A DNA stretch of 25,915 nucleotides from Dipetalonema caudispina (lineage: Eukaryota > Nematoda > Chromadorea > Rhabditida > Onchocercidae), in assembly GCA_013365325.1 (NCBI GenBank), contig JABVXV010000569.1, positions 1 through 25,915 on the forward strand, read 5' to 3'. The first letter of the stretch is position 1. Every line of letters begins with the position of its first letter. A program made the translations under genes and the position numbers. Under the pieces are notes generated by a model, which saw nothing but the letters and a program-made list of their open reading frames with translations, ran no database searches and had not been told where the DNA came from. Shown here piece after piece: positions 1 to 13,187 of the stretch.

Positions 1-120
<120 letters not shown>

Positions 121-555
121 TCACTCATTTACTTCCCCATTTTCAAATAAACTTGCGAAGATAGTGAGGGAAAAGTTTTTTAACACATTTTTCATTTTCC
201 ATCTACAAGACAAATCTTCTTGTTGTTGTTTCTCGTCAATCGTAAAGCACAATGTTGCAATTTCCTAAAGTTTTCATCTGTATATTGATTTCAATTATCA
301 TAGCTCTTATTAGTGTTCAGTGAAAATATTCGAATTATTTCAATGAATTCATTTCCATTTCAAAATGCGACGTTTCCAATTTTTTCCAACCTTTCATTTA
401 TGTCTATTAATTATTACAATTCGATTTACCGACCTATTTTCAAATTTTTTCTGTAAAATCCATAAATTATTAACAGTACTTAAATTTTCAGTAACAGAAA
501 ACGTTGTATGATAATGGTTAATGATGCATTGAAACATGAAAAGAAGTATTTAATT

Positions 556-616
556 ATAGGTATACGTATATTTGCTATAGTTAGCTATACAAATATTAGT
601 TATGTTAAATACCTAT
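556..616. repeat. Nested inverted repeat (possible hairpin)
   Basis: An outer pair ATAGGTAT (556-563) and ATACCTAT (609-616) encloses an inner pair. The inner arms TATTTG (569-574) and CAAATA (590-595) flank TATAG and CTATA arms around a four-base loop, with one bulged base. In AT-rich DNA a structure of this size can arise by chance. Confidence 0.45.
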
Positions 617-2605
617 CATAAATATAGGTTGTTTGTTTTAACAGTATCAATCAGTAATCGTAATATTTTCGGTAAACAAGTAAAATGATTCAATAATGAT
701 TCCAATTTTATACATGATATATCTTTAAAACTCTGTAATACTCGTTGGAAACAATGGAAATTTGAACTAATTTAAAATTTTTATGATATTTTAAAATTAA
801 ATTTTTCTATTAGCAAAGTCGTCAAATAAAATTTCGAAATAAGTCTTAGACATAATTTGAAAAATAATTTTCGGTTTTGTAATGATTTGGCAATTATTTT
901 CAGCTCGAAAAATATTTTAGAACAGTGTTGGGAAAATTACGATTAATTTTGAAATTCTAATACTGAATTCAGCAATTAATTTATAATATCAAATTTGGCA
1001 ATTAATTTAAGTTCAACAATTTTTATCTTATTTTCAGCGTTGTTGTAGGAAAGGGAAAAAATTATATACTTTTAAGCGAAAAGAAATTTTTTCCTTTTTT
1101 CATAAAGAAAAGAAAAATTAGATTAAATTAAAGCATAAAGAAGACAGTTTTTATAGTGAAACAAAAAAATGTATCTTATGCAAATTATCCGTTATATTTT
1201 CATGTAAAAAAAAAAAAAAAAAAAAAAGAGAAAGAGAGAAATACCATTCTAGATAATTTAAGAGAAAGAAAGTAAAAATCTAAAGTATGTCTGAACATTT
1301 TAACCAACTGTCTGTCACCATGCAATGATTAATGAATAGTAAAATATCACTATGAAACGCTTTCATAGAAATAAAAAGAATTTTAAAACTAATTTTTTTT
1401 TTTCTCGTTATTTTTGTTCGGATACTCAAGTGATGAATTTATTTTAATTCATAATTTTAATTTAGCATAGTTTTATACTAAATAATTACACTCATTAGTT
1501 TGAATAAATTGAAGTAATTAGAAAAAAAGAAAGAAGAACGATGAAAATTAAGTATGAAATAATTTTATTTTCATCATTGATTAGATAATACTATTAACAA
1601 TCGAAATTAGTGGACTTTTTTCACATTTTTTTTTTTTTACATTATATTATTAACTAAAAAATATTTATGAAATGTCAAAAAAAAAAAATGGAAAATTTAA
1701 AGGGTGAAAAATTGTTTGATTTCTTGGGGTTTTTTTTTTTTTTTTTTTTGCTGCTAAATTCCGAAGATTTTCGTGGGTAATAAAAAAAGCTTAAATGTTG
1801 CTTTTTTTTTTTTTGCAAAGAAAAGCAAAAAGTAATGAAAAGAAAAGAAATAAAAATAAAAACAAAATACCATTAATTGGAACCAAAATGCTATTTGACT
1901 TTTTTTTTCCAAAAAATATTACTTTTAGAATTAAAAAAAAAAAAAAAAATTCCAATTCATTTTTGTATAACAAAAAATATTCAAAATATTACTAATTTCA
2001 TTTGTTATTATTCTATAATTTGCTATATTCGTGACAAATATTATTCCGTCATTCGTTGCTTTTATTTTCCGTATTTTTATTATATTGCTATTTATGATTA
2101 AAGAAAAAAAAAAAAAAAAAACAACCATAATAATTACCATGATTGCTAATTATTTGCTAATAATAGCATATTTTGGTAATTCAAAAACTATCATTAATAT
2201 TTATATGACAGAATTTTCTATATCAAACACTAATAATTATCTGTATCATTTGATTAGATTCAAATTCATGATAAAAATGATAATGATAATGTTAAAATGA
2301 TGATATCATATGCTCAGTAAATATTACCCTCTTGTAAATAAATGCTCAGAAGATGCAGAGAATTCCAATAATAATTACAAAAACTTTTGTCGAGTAAATA
2401 AATGGGAAATTTATGAATTTAATTAATAAATGCAGACGTTTGAAAATATATCATAAGAATTGAGAAGTCAAATAACTGTGAAAATTGTTGCCAATGTTAT
2501 AAAATGGTATCATGTTAAAGTAATGATAAGCAACAAACCATTTACACTTTTTTTTTTTTTTTTTTTTTTGTAAAAATTTAATCTACTGTTTATACACTTC
2601 TTCCG

Positions 2606-2607
<2 letters not shown>

Positions 2608-2643
<36 letters not shown>
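2608..2643. repeat. (TA)18 dinucleotide microsatellite
   Basis: Uninterrupted alternating A and T over about 36 bases in non-coding DNA. The tract is self-complementary and is likely to vary in length between individuals. Confidence 0.95.
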
Positions 2644-2647
<4 letters not shown>

Positions 2648-3138
2648 CTGATTGTGTATCCAATTCTTATTAAGATGTAAATAGCAGAATTAAAAAAGAA
2701 ATTGATTAATTAAGAACAGATGAAACAATTTAAAAGTAAAGACAAGAATTTGAAAAGAAAAAAACGAAAAATGAGACATACATTCCCAAAAGTATTTTAA
2801 TCACTCCTTCCTCGAAATAACATATAAATCATTCGACGTTACTATTAATTAATAGTTCTTTTGTCAATTATGATATATATTTCAGGACACATGAACAGCT
2901 ACTTTATACTTGTACTCTTTTTTTTTTTTTTTTTTTTTTTTTTCTAACAAATCATCATCATCATTCGGGATTTTCAATATTTCACATTTCTTTTTAAATC
3001 CTGATTTGTATGGATGTATCATACTAGAATTTTTGCTTCAAATCAATATCCTGTTTGCACTTTTAGAAATTGAATTAGCAGACAAGAGTAATAAATTGAG
3101 CAATGTATAATGTGATAAAACAGGGACTCCGAAGAATG

Positions 3139-3144
3139 TTTATT
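3139..3144 (-). promoter_or_regulatory. Possible polyadenylation signal of the alpha-COP gene
   Basis: TTTATT on the plus strand reads AATAAA on the minus strand. It is the first exact AATAAA downstream of the alpha-COP stop codon and implies a 3' UTR of roughly 350 bases. A variant signal, TATAAA on the minus strand at 3465-3470, lies only about 20 bases past the stop. Transcript data would be needed to choose. Confidence 0.3.
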
Positions 3145-3488
3145 TACGAAAAATGTTTAGAAAAATGCTTATCACAGGATACTAATAATATATATAACAA
3201 ACAGGTAATGAATAAATATGGTTCACGAAACCCATCACCAATCATAACAAACATAACGAGAATGCAGATTAATTCTTTTGCGGTCCAAAAGCAACAATGA
3301 AACAACATTGAAATCCAGAGTAGTTCAAATAAATTCATTACTTTTTCTCCAGACATGAAGGCAAAAGATTTTGGGCTTTTTTTTGCTCCTACTTCTTCCA
3401 GATACTTCTAATCACTTGCGACGATAAATACAAATATCATAAAGCATATTATATCGTCTCGAAATTTATAAAAGAAAAATCGGAAAAC

Positions 3489-3620
3489 TTATCGCCCGCT
3501 TTGAACAGTGCTAATTTTCAAACCAATTGCATCACGACCTATTTCAGCTACTTGACAAACATCACATATTTCACCGGTAATATCTGGCGAGTATGATGCA
3601 CCACAAAACGGACATTTTAC
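3489..3620 (-). other. copa: C-terminal zinc-ribbon-like end of alpha-COP (last exon)
   Basis: The last exon encodes 43 residues, starting [13 protein letters not shown] and ending at the stop. It carries two CxxC pairs, CPFC at about residues 1200-1203 and CDVC at about 1216-1219, with 12 residues between them, a spacing that fits a small zinc ribbon. The following stretch [12 protein letters not shown] matches the conserved alpha-COP end. From memory, the mammalian protein keeps only part of this cysteine set. Metal binding is inferred, not shown. Confidence 0.75.
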
Positions 3621-6600
3621 CTGAAAAGACAGATATTTGAAAAGTAATAACAGAGTTGCTCTGGAACTTGATTTTTTTTATTCATACCAGCAAAATCACA
3701 AACACCTGACATTCAATTTAAATCATTTCCTGCTGACAGTGCTACTGTTTGTCGAATCCGAAAAAAAGGATCAGCTTCAAAGGATACTTATCATTCAAAG
3801 CAGCCAATTTACATTTACTTAGATTTTAATCGATAAGTACTGAATAGAGCCTAAAATGTCTAAATTACTGTTTTCCCTTCTCTGTTTCCCGAAAGAGATT
3901 GAACAATCAACCTGAGGCTTTCCCCGGTACAAAGGTTTGAATTTTCTCGAACAGACAACAAATGGATTGTGCTCATCGTATTGTAGCTGCAAATCATAAA
4001 TTTAATTAAAATATCAATGACTGAAAAAACCTAAATGTATTAAATCAAAATTATCTTTATCCGGTACTTGAAAAGAGAACTGTTCAATCAGTTGCTAAAT
4101 TTTCCAATCAGTTCTTAAATTAATTTACTCATCTGGTTATTGAAGATAACTAAGATGGATACCACGTTATCCCAGTGGCAGATTCTTCTACAGAAAGTTC
4201 TATCCGTAATAGAACAGAAAATACAGTACACTGAGACATACACCACAGAACAGTAAAATATGAGTTGGGGCGCCGCCAACAACAGTAATCGTAATAAAAA
4301 GCTTTCTCTATAAAATTATTCAATTCTGCTAAAGAAAGTTATTTCGAATTAACAAAAACCTCATGAGCGTCATTCGATTCTTTCTCAGCAACCGTTAATA
4401 CTTTCCGTATTTGCGCAGCAATTTCTGGTTTCGGTCCTACAAGCAGCAATGACAGTTTCAAATCACATCAAAAATATTGGAACAATTTAAAAACAAAATA
4501 GCTGGAAAAAGCAGAACGAAATTTTTCGCATTTTTTTCGAAACTTTTGACAACTTACCTAATTCCAACAAACGTTTGCAAAAGGATGCACAGGTTTTCAT
4601 TTGTTTCAGCTTGAAAAATAAATTGACCGCTGTTCGAAGCGTTAATATTTGATGAACCTGGAAGAAAGTTATATTTTTTACAACTACAAAAAAATTTTAG
4701 TTTGAAAATATCCAAAAAATTGTGTTGAAATGAAAGAAACAAGCATGTAGAAGATTACTCTATACGGCAAAGACTATAATATAACACAATGACTGACTCA
4801 TTTTACTGAATACCCTACTCACCACTAAAAATATAGAAGGATTTCTCAGTAATTTGAAAAGGTACGCTCTCTCAAATTACACCTTCTTTAATTAACGATA
4901 TTGATTCCTATTATCTTTAATTAATAGGAATCAATATCGTCCATATCCTTAATTACCTAATCAAGTTTTTGTTTCTTGCGTCCAAGAATGAAGCTCACAT
5001 TTTCTACAGGAACACAGCTATCTCATATTTTCACTTATACCGAGGCCATCGTTTAAATATAACATTAAACCAAAGTTATCCCATGATCACATTGCCACTG
5101 GTTATTTAAAATAAAAGAGAATATACCGGCTGAAGTTGACTATGAGTAAAATATGCAGCCATTTCCGCGTTTCGCTTCGCATTTTCAACCACTTTTGGCA
5201 ATTCTTTTCGTGCGATTTCCATCAGCAAACCTACCAAATATTCGCGGCAAATATCAATTAGTTGTTGTGCTTCTGCCATCTGCAAAACTCCATAAATTTG
5301 CTTTTTTTTCTGAACTATTCGAAATTAGCATGAAAAAAGTCTTCAAAAACACTATATATGAACTATCTTATTCTCAAATTTTAAATTTTTAAAAATTAAT
5401 ATTTAAACTGTTACAAACACAAACAAGATCATGTGAATCAGTAAAAAGGAAACTGCAACTAACTTCTTGCTTCGAATCCACAACTAGTAATGGAACAGAG
5501 AGCAATAGCTGACGCAACTTCTCAACAGCTTCATTGAATTTACCAGCAGTTGTAAGGTGATAGCAGGTTTGCAGACGTGCAGCCAAATCGCCGAGATTTA
5601 AGCTAACAGCCGGTAATCCACTTCGACCACCACCATCTTGCCAGTTACGCAGTCGATAAACAAAGTTTGGACCAGCAGTCGGTAAACCTTCATAAGTGGC
5701 ACGCGATCTGGAACGATGTTTATTAATTGCATACCACTCTTGAAAAGTATCTTTAAATCGACATTACATATATTTGCCTTTAAGAAATTATATCCCTTAT
5801 CTGGAAAGTAATTAATTGTTTCCATTTCTGACAAAAACCTGGTAAAAACAAATATGATGGTGTTGCTTGACTGAAATATCATTTATGTTCAGTATATTTT
5901 TCTTTTTTTGCACTAATGTTTGATATATATATGTATATACATTGCTAACCTTGCATAAGTTGTTAAGAAAAGTTGCTTGAACGGTTCAATGCGAGTAATA
6001 CCAAGCTGATCACGTAATAAACGTGCAGCACTATCAAAAGCACCTGACGCAACGTGATCTGCAACCAGCCTAAAAAGCGTTTACTCGATAAGTACCAGTA
6101 AATAGCAATTTAGCCTTAATGCTAAATGGATTATACAATCAAAAAGTGAAAGTTGTTATCAAGTAAAAAAATTTGAAGCAATCAGTAGTAAAAACATCTT
6201 CAGAGCCGTGTGAATCGCAGACATTCATTTTCCTACCACTCGACATACTTGAAGAAATTATACTTCACAGATTACTTCACATATACTTCGATATAGTTCA
6301 AAAAACTGGACTTCAAGTAGTTAGATTTTTTGAGACTTAAAGAATTCCAAAGGAAAACTCGATTTATCGTCATCACCTGGAATTGTTTGGCCAATAAACT
6401 GACGGTGGTTGTCCACGTGATGGTGTCGTATAAAAATTGTCATCATCATCTCCTCCAGATTTAACATCAACATCGGCTGGGAGAGCTAAATCATCATCTA
6501 CCTGAAATTATAGTAATCTAAAAGTGTAGCCAGCTTTAAACACATTATCAAAGATGTTCGAGTTTTTATACGATATCGGCTTTACTGAGACGCAACTTCA

Positions 6601-9600
6601 TGCAACGCACAGTCTCAACTTGGTCCCACTACTTCCACTTCCTGATTTCGACTACCTATGACGGTCAAATATGTTTGGTATGTATGGAAAAATAAACATT
6701 TTCTTGAAATTATGAAATTTTCGCATCTTTAAGTAAGAATTACAACTTAGTTCAATAATTGTACATCCCTTTTCATCTTTGTTTGAATGTATATGGAGGA
6801 AAAAAACCAGCACTTACATCCCAGCCACCTTCTTTATCTTCTTTCTCACTTGTAGCGCTCTGCATTTCATCTTCATCAATATCCGGATTACCCTCTTCAT
6901 CCAACATTAAATTATCACCATCCCAAGCATCACCAGCCTGAAAAGCCAATTAACTTTGAAAACCACAATCGAATAAAAAATTTAAACTCTTACAGCAGAT
7001 GCCAATAATTAACCTAAAGTTCCTACTGCAAATCTCCCAACATTTCAACTGTAGTTACAAAACTCGTAAAACTTCAGATCTATTTCAAAAAATCACCCTT
7101 TCAGTACAACTAAAAATTAAATCAGAATTTAGCAAATATTTCTTACCACATCAACGTCATCATCGGTATGTGCAAATGCAGCAGCTGCTCGAGATGCTTT
7201 GTTGCCAACATTTGGTAGATTTCCTGTGATAAGATGTGCATCGAACGGACCACGTGACATCGTTAGTAACGCCCAGTTATCCTCCATCTCGAATAACAAT
7301 TATATCACAGTAAATCGCATAAAATTAAAAAGTCAAAATTTCAGGCACAAAAATAATATAGAAACCGAAAAATTTCCCAATAAATGTGTCAAACATAAGA
7401 TATGACTCTGAAATAATAAGGTTTGAAAACCAAAAAATCGCATATAAACCTGCTTGATTGGTGGTGGTGGAACTAGTAACCGAGCATTCGGATCAACTGG
7501 TGGCAAATTTTGTCCTCTTGCTAATAACTCTTCTTTTAACTGCTGAGCTTCCTCGTTGAATCCATGTGTTGCCGCAGTCAAATATGCCAAAGAAATCTGA
7601 CCAACATCTTTCAGAACTAAAATCAATCCTCGGAATTCAACCAAAAATCATGCCAATAATTTTTTTTTCCAAAAATATCTATAAAATTCGCAAATACGCG
7701 TAGTTTTTATCATTGACAAAAATAATCATACTTTTAATACGCTCGCCAACATCACCAAGAAGAAGTGCGGTCTGATAATGTCCATTTACATCCTTAAAAT
7801 ATCATATGATAGCAAAGGAAAAAAAATCAGCATGCAATTAAAATCTGAGCAAATATTTAAGCGATAAAGACTAAAGTCCTGATTCATGACGTTTAATTAA
7901 GACTGTGTAGCATCAATTTGCTTTCTATATTTTACTTTGAAAATTACTCATACTTTGCGAATTTGTGCAATTTTCATCATTTTTTGCAGTTTCTCCATAT
8001 TCCCGGTGATCAGGTAGAGAAATGAAAGCTTCTCGAAATCTTTCGTGCGCTGATATGCCATTTCGACAATCTATAAAAAATTGTTAAAAGAACAATAGGT
8101 TTTTATAAATTCTGAGGTTTCGAAAACAGCTGCATAATTTCCAACAATATGCATGTTTGTTTACCTTCGACTTAAGTATCACAAAAAGTATACTCTCCCT
8201 GACAACTTCCATAATATTTTTTTCCTGACAATTTATACTTCTAGATCAAACAGAGTCTACCGAATTCAAAGAAACACAAATTTGTTTTAGCTTTTAGTTA
8301 CCTGATGATTACCCTGCATAAGGGCAGCTTCACCAAGAGCCTGCCAAACTGGCTTATCATCGAGCACTTTAGCTGATTCAAGAGCAACCTAAATTGGAGA
8401 ATTATCATCGTTAGCTATCATTCCAGATATACTTATCCTCCTTTCAATCTTTTTTAATCTAAAATCACATAAATTCTTTACACTTTTCGTTTCCGGTGTA
8501 TTTTCTAGAGATTTCTGCTGAAATTTACTGCATTTAAAAAATGCACCTCAAGATTACCGCATTCGAGCGCTAAGCCAAATCGAGTTTTTTCGTCTTTCAC
8601 AAAATGTAAGGCAACTTCCGGATAACCTTTCTTCTGCAAGTATGCGATAATAGATTGGCCAACCAAATTTGCTGAGCGAACCATATTAAGTACCTGAAAT
8701 ATACACTCAGTAGAAAGCTAGAACTTGAACATAAATTACAAAATCCTTTGGCTAAATAAACATTTCTTAGCAACACCTTTAGATTCCAAATAGACAACTT
8801 TTTTTTATTCTTACTCATTCTTAGTAATTTTGACATTTAATTGAATTCCAGTAACCTCATCATAGCGACGATTTATCAGCGCTAATTTGAATCGGTACTC
8901 CGTTGGGTCAATAGGTACTTCAACTGGAGCTGCTTCGCTGAAAATATAAACTCTCTAGAACGTCTTATATAATTCTGTCTGTAATACTTCTTCACTTTCC
9001 TCACTTTCCGTTTTGTTTTCAGTAAACCTTATGAAACAAGCACCATCTTGGAGCTTTTATCAATTAATTTTTTTCTCCAAACAAATTTGTTTGCCAAAGA
9101 AAACAACTTTCAAAAAATTTTCGAATCAGAAAAAATGCCGAATCACAAATTTCTTTCCCTTTCCAAAATTTTCCAAAAATTCCGAAAAAAAATTTACCGA
9201 TTTAAGCAATACAAGTTTTCACCACGAACAGCCAGAACGTATACCGGTACATCCAATGTTCTAATTATGCCATGATCACCTACTGTTAATGCATATTTGA
9301 TATGGTTGCTGGTGGTGTAGAGGAAAACCCCTTCTTCTTCCCAAGCACCACTCTTTAAACGGGTTGACTCTTGCACAGTGCATAAAATCTGAAAGTAATA
9401 CTTTGACGAAATGAGTGATACCACTGATTTATGCAATTGGTTGTGCTGGAAAACGGCTTGATAAGCTTAAAATATAACTTGGAATGGCATTAAGTTTTTA
9501 AAAATCCTTACGAACTTCACGATAATCTGATATAAAAAATCATCAGTAATTACTTGTAATTTGCGTGACACCAAAGTCAAAGTATGTTTGCTAAGAAAAG

Positions 9601-12600
9601 CTGCATATTCCAGATTCTTCGACCAAATCACATATTTCACCTGTAATTTGAAAGCACGTATATATGCAAATATCTGTATCTCTCAACTCAAAAACAAAAT
9701 AAATTCAACCGGATGGTAAGACACATTATTAGAATTGAATTAATAAATTAATATTCATGATTAAATAAACTGAAGTTCACGACTACTCTCTTTCTGAATT
9801 ATATAATTTTGTGCAATTCTAGTTGCACCTCGAGAACTGAACCTTGACTAACTTTAGGAACTTTTGCTGAAGCCAAAGTACGCTTTTGCTGGATATCAAA
9901 TAGCTGAATACCATCATTATTTTTCAGAAGCAAAAGTCCAGTTCCAGCATAAAAAATATCATCAGTCGGGACGCTTTGTTCGATCTTTCGATTTTCACGA
10001 TTTGACAAATCTCGGATCGTAATCTAAAACGATATACTTAATTCTAAAAATGATGAATATGCAAAAGGAATCGGTTTTAACTTCAATAGTATAGCTTTTA
10101 GTTCCAATACTAGAGTTTCAATTTCTTGTTCGTTTAGACAAACCTGCTGATTTTTGTCCAAGACAGCAAATCGATTGCGTGCTACCCAGATCGCAGCCAC
10201 ACCAGGTGAACGCTTCCCTTCCGGAGCCTCACTACTGCCATCAGATGTATCCTTCGACACCTGCAATTTGAATTTAGCGCTTCCTTTGTTTTTTCTATTT
10301 CGCATATCAGTAAGCAAGGATATAAGTTGATATAAGAAAAATAATGCATATAAAAATTAAATTGTTGCGTGTGTAGCTGAGTCAGTGTGAGCAACAATAA
10401 TAATAACAATGAAGATTTAATGGGAAAGCAACAATTACATAAAGTCGAGAAAAGCGAAATAAAGTCGATATAAACATTTACCTTATACATATCGTATGTA
10501 CAATATTCAAGCATAGGCGAACGCGTAATTAAAAGGAATGAATTTTCAGCCGGATTGTAATGCAATGAATAATACGGCTGCATAAGCTTGCTACCACGAA
10601 GTTGCACAAGTGCTACATCTTTGCTGAAAATGTTTCAATATAAATGGACTCACGGTCTCCGAAACTTGGAACTTTGAAGACTTTGAACCTCAATTTCAAA
10701 GAAATATTCCTTCATTGCTTTGCATAAATATCTCAAAAACCAACTTATTAGTTAAATCCAAACGCCTCAGTTGACGTTCCTTTACATAAAACACTAAATT
10801 TTCATGTACACAAAATGCTGGACGTTCACGTTCAATTTTGAATACCATCATTCCACTATCATGACCTGCTGCAAACATATTCAGTGTTGGATGAGTAGCC
10901 AAAACCCAAAAGCGATCGTTATCATGCCTGTAAATTATACTGTTAGAAATCAACTAAACTGCACTTTCAGTCTGTTTTCAGGAAATTTTAAAATTAGATT
11001 CTGAATTGGAGCAATCTGTTGGAAAGTCGTCACAAAACATTATTCTTGAACCATGTAAAAAAATAGCAAATTGAAGTTAATATAAAGCAAATTGTTCTTT
11101 TACTTTTTGGAAGTTTACCTAAACGTGTGCAAGCATGTGCGTTTTTGCATATCCCAAACACGAATACTTTTGTCTTCGGAATTACTCAATATCAATTCTG
11201 CTTTTGCATGAAACAATACTGATGATACGTTGTTGTAATGTCCGCGGCATGAGTCTACCTGTAAAGACATATCATGCATGTAAAGCTCAAACTTCTTTGA
11301 CCTTTGGCAAGCTTTACAAGCCAGAAAATGAATAAGTTCAAAATTTAATATACATGAATGAGCTAACCTCCCAAGCTTTGCTTTCGTTGTAACGCCACAA
11401 CTTTACTTGCCGATCATCTGCACCGGAAACCAAAAGTGGCATCGTTGGATGGAATGAAACCCAATTAACTCCTAAATTATTTCTTTTTTAAATCAACATT
11501 TTCGTTTGGACCATGTAACTCATACATGCTAATCAAGCACATTAAAAGACTTATGCAATTCAGTGATAAGTTAGCTTAATCACAGCATTATAGAGGTGAG
11601 TAAAAGAAACCTTTTCTACCAAATGTTTCATGTAAAAAGGAATCCTGATATAAGAATGATAAGAAGTAATGAATCGGAATCCAACAATCATTCCAACATA
11701 CCTCTATCATGCCCTTCTAAAACATGTTTAACGATGACATCGGGTTGTCCAAACAAATCGCCACTGGCTACGCCACTCACCGAACGTACACGTGATATAT
11801 CGTTACCAGTTCCTGGTGAAACATTCTTCTTTCGAAGCCCAGATATGTCCCAAATCCGGACGGTTTGGTCTAGAGAAGCCGATGCCACTAGATCCTCGGT
11901 TGGATGAAATTGTGCACACATCACATAATGATTATGACCTGGCAAAGTATAGATTTCAATATGAATATATAAATATTATCCACAGAATGGAGATGGGGAA
12001 TTGCTAATATGATCAAATCACAATATCTGCTTAATTTGATAAACCATTTTTTCAATTTAATAGTTCCAAACTGTGATCGAAATGGTAATACAAACATTAC
12101 CAGTCAAAATGGCAATACTATGACGACTTTGCCAATTCCAAATCCGTACTGTTTGATCATCCGATGCACTAATAATCCATGGATAGTTGCTGTGAAAGAA
12201 TGTAGTACGGATGTAATCAAGATGGCCGAGTAAAGTGAATATGCAGCGACGCTGCTTGTAATTCCAAACCTAAAACTTAATCATTAATGAAACTCATATA
12301 TAACAAACAAAAACAATTAGTTATAACATTCTTAATGACGATTCAAAACATATATAAATTAAATGCAAGTACTTGTTCGAAAAAAAAAAAAAAAAACTTT
12401 ACAGAAGCGAAAAATTCCATTTCCAAATAGTTTGTCTAAAGAATTACGATTTTCGGAAACCAAACCTAAAGTACTTCTGCTTCTTGAAAATTGAAACAAA
12501 GAATTTCTATTACCAAAAAAAAAAAAAGAAAAAAAAACTTCCAAAGCTTACCTTAATTTTGTAATCATCACCGCCAGATACAAAAATTGGCTGTTGACTA

Positions 12601-13174
12601 TGGAATGCGATACCACGGACTGGACCGTCATGCTCATCAAATTTATCCAACATAACACACATTCGATAATCCCATAACTGAATGATACCACTATGCAATG
12701 ATGCCAAAACCCATGGTCGAGTCGGATGGAACGAAATTCCTGAATGGATTAATTACAAACATATAATTCCAAATTATAGTTGAAAATCTGAAATACTACA
12801 TATCAAAAACTACAAAAATGAAAAAACTTTTAACAATAATAGAAGAAGAGAAATAATGGATGTTACTTTGCTAATATTTATTTTTACTTAAAAATTCCAA
12901 TAAAAAGCAATAATGACGACACCTGAAGTAGAATATGTTTAATGATAATAATAATTCATTCATCTTTATTTAATACAAGCAAATTTATCGTTTTTTTTCT
13001 TGGTCTTTTTTTAAATAAAAAAGAATCACTTTTTACAATCTTCTATTATCGTATTTTTTAAGTAAAAATAAATGTTAAATTTTTATTGTATGTGAAAAAA
13101 AAAAAAAATTCCTCATTAAAGATTTTACCTTTTACTCGTGCTGAGCTTGATTCGAATTTTTTCAAAATTGTCAT
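3489..13174 (-). CDS. copa: Coatomer subunit alpha (alpha-COP), 28 exons, complete
   Basis: Alpha-COP is the largest outer-coat subunit of COPI, which forms vesicles on the Golgi and carries proteins back to the ER. Its N-terminal propeller recognises dilysine tails of cargo, and its C-terminus binds epsilon-COP (family knowledge). The spliced frame encodes 1240 residues, close to the roughly 1220-1235 usual in animals. About residues 1-330 are WD40 repeats, with blades ending IQLWDYR, VRIWNWQ, VRIWDIS, VKLWRYN and IRVWDMQ. A second propeller follows to about 600, then a helical solenoid (for example [19 protein letters not shown]). An acidic linker covers about 850-930, and the conserved C-terminal domain about 940-1240, including [14 protein letters not shown]. 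The start is the first ATG after a trans-splice-like acceptor and gives [16 protein letters not shown], two residues longer than the mammalian N-terminus. The stop is TAA at 3489-3491. All 27 junctions keep the reading frame. Confidence 0.97.
4895..4940. repeat. Perfect 19 bp inverted repeat in an alpha-COP intron
   Basis: The arms at 4895-4913 and 4922-4940 are exact reverse complements (19 of 19) around an 8-base spacer, TCTTTAAT. The element lies in the intron between exons 24 and 25, which spans 4658-5126. The hairpin would form in the unspliced transcript as well as in DNA. The spacer and both flanks carry short TTAATTA-like strings, so a small mobile-element remnant is possible. Confidence 0.9.
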
Positions 13175-13187
13175 CGTTTTTGAAAGT

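Larger units (their letters stand above)
3489..13174 (-). other. copa: Exon map of the alpha-COP gene
   Basis: Coding exons in order of transcription: 13129-13174, 12552-12739, 12101-12269, 11702-11938, 11368-11471, 11119-11258, 10745-10927, 10482-10623, 10144-10260, 9853-10023, 9554-9640, 9198-9388, 8856-8937, 8547-8693, 8302-8388, 7954-8070, 7732-7792, 7450-7616, 7147-7287, 6818-6937, 6377-6501, 5950-6069, 5464-5707, 5127-5279, 4558-4657, 4360-4436, 3912-3986, 3489-3620. They sum to 3723 bases, or 1241 codons with the stop. Introns run from about 95 to 480 bases and have GT-AG ends. The weakest junctions are the exon 7 donor (GTTGGT) and the exon 19 acceptor (TTCGAG, placed just before an in-frame ATG GAG). 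A few residues could shift there. Confidence 0.9.

Noticed and set aside
1791..2300. Several overlapping open frames of 60-90 codons on both strands
   Set aside because: They consist mainly of poly-Lys, poly-Phe, Asn and Ile from poly(A)/poly(T) runs and show no family similarity or splice structure.
3219..3236. GGTTCACGAAACC, loosely like a tRNA T-arm (B box)
   Set aside because: No matching acceptor stem, D-arm or anticodon arm could be placed around it. No tRNA gene was found in the window.
3637..3822. Plus-strand open frame of 61 codons inside the last alpha-COP intron
   Set aside because: It overlaps an intron bounded by well-supported exons on the other strand, and no domain is recognisable in it.
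4950..4975. Sequence resembling the nematode SL1 leader (TTAATTACC and CAAGTTT close together)
   Set aside because: The two matching parts are separated by extra bases, and no GT donor or Sm-site-containing SL RNA body follows. It also lies in an alpha-COP intron. Chance similarity is the simpler reading.
6240..6320. Cluster of ACTTCA/ACTTCG repeats in an alpha-COP intron
   Set aside because: The spacing is irregular and the shared unit is only five or six bases, so it is not a true tandem array.
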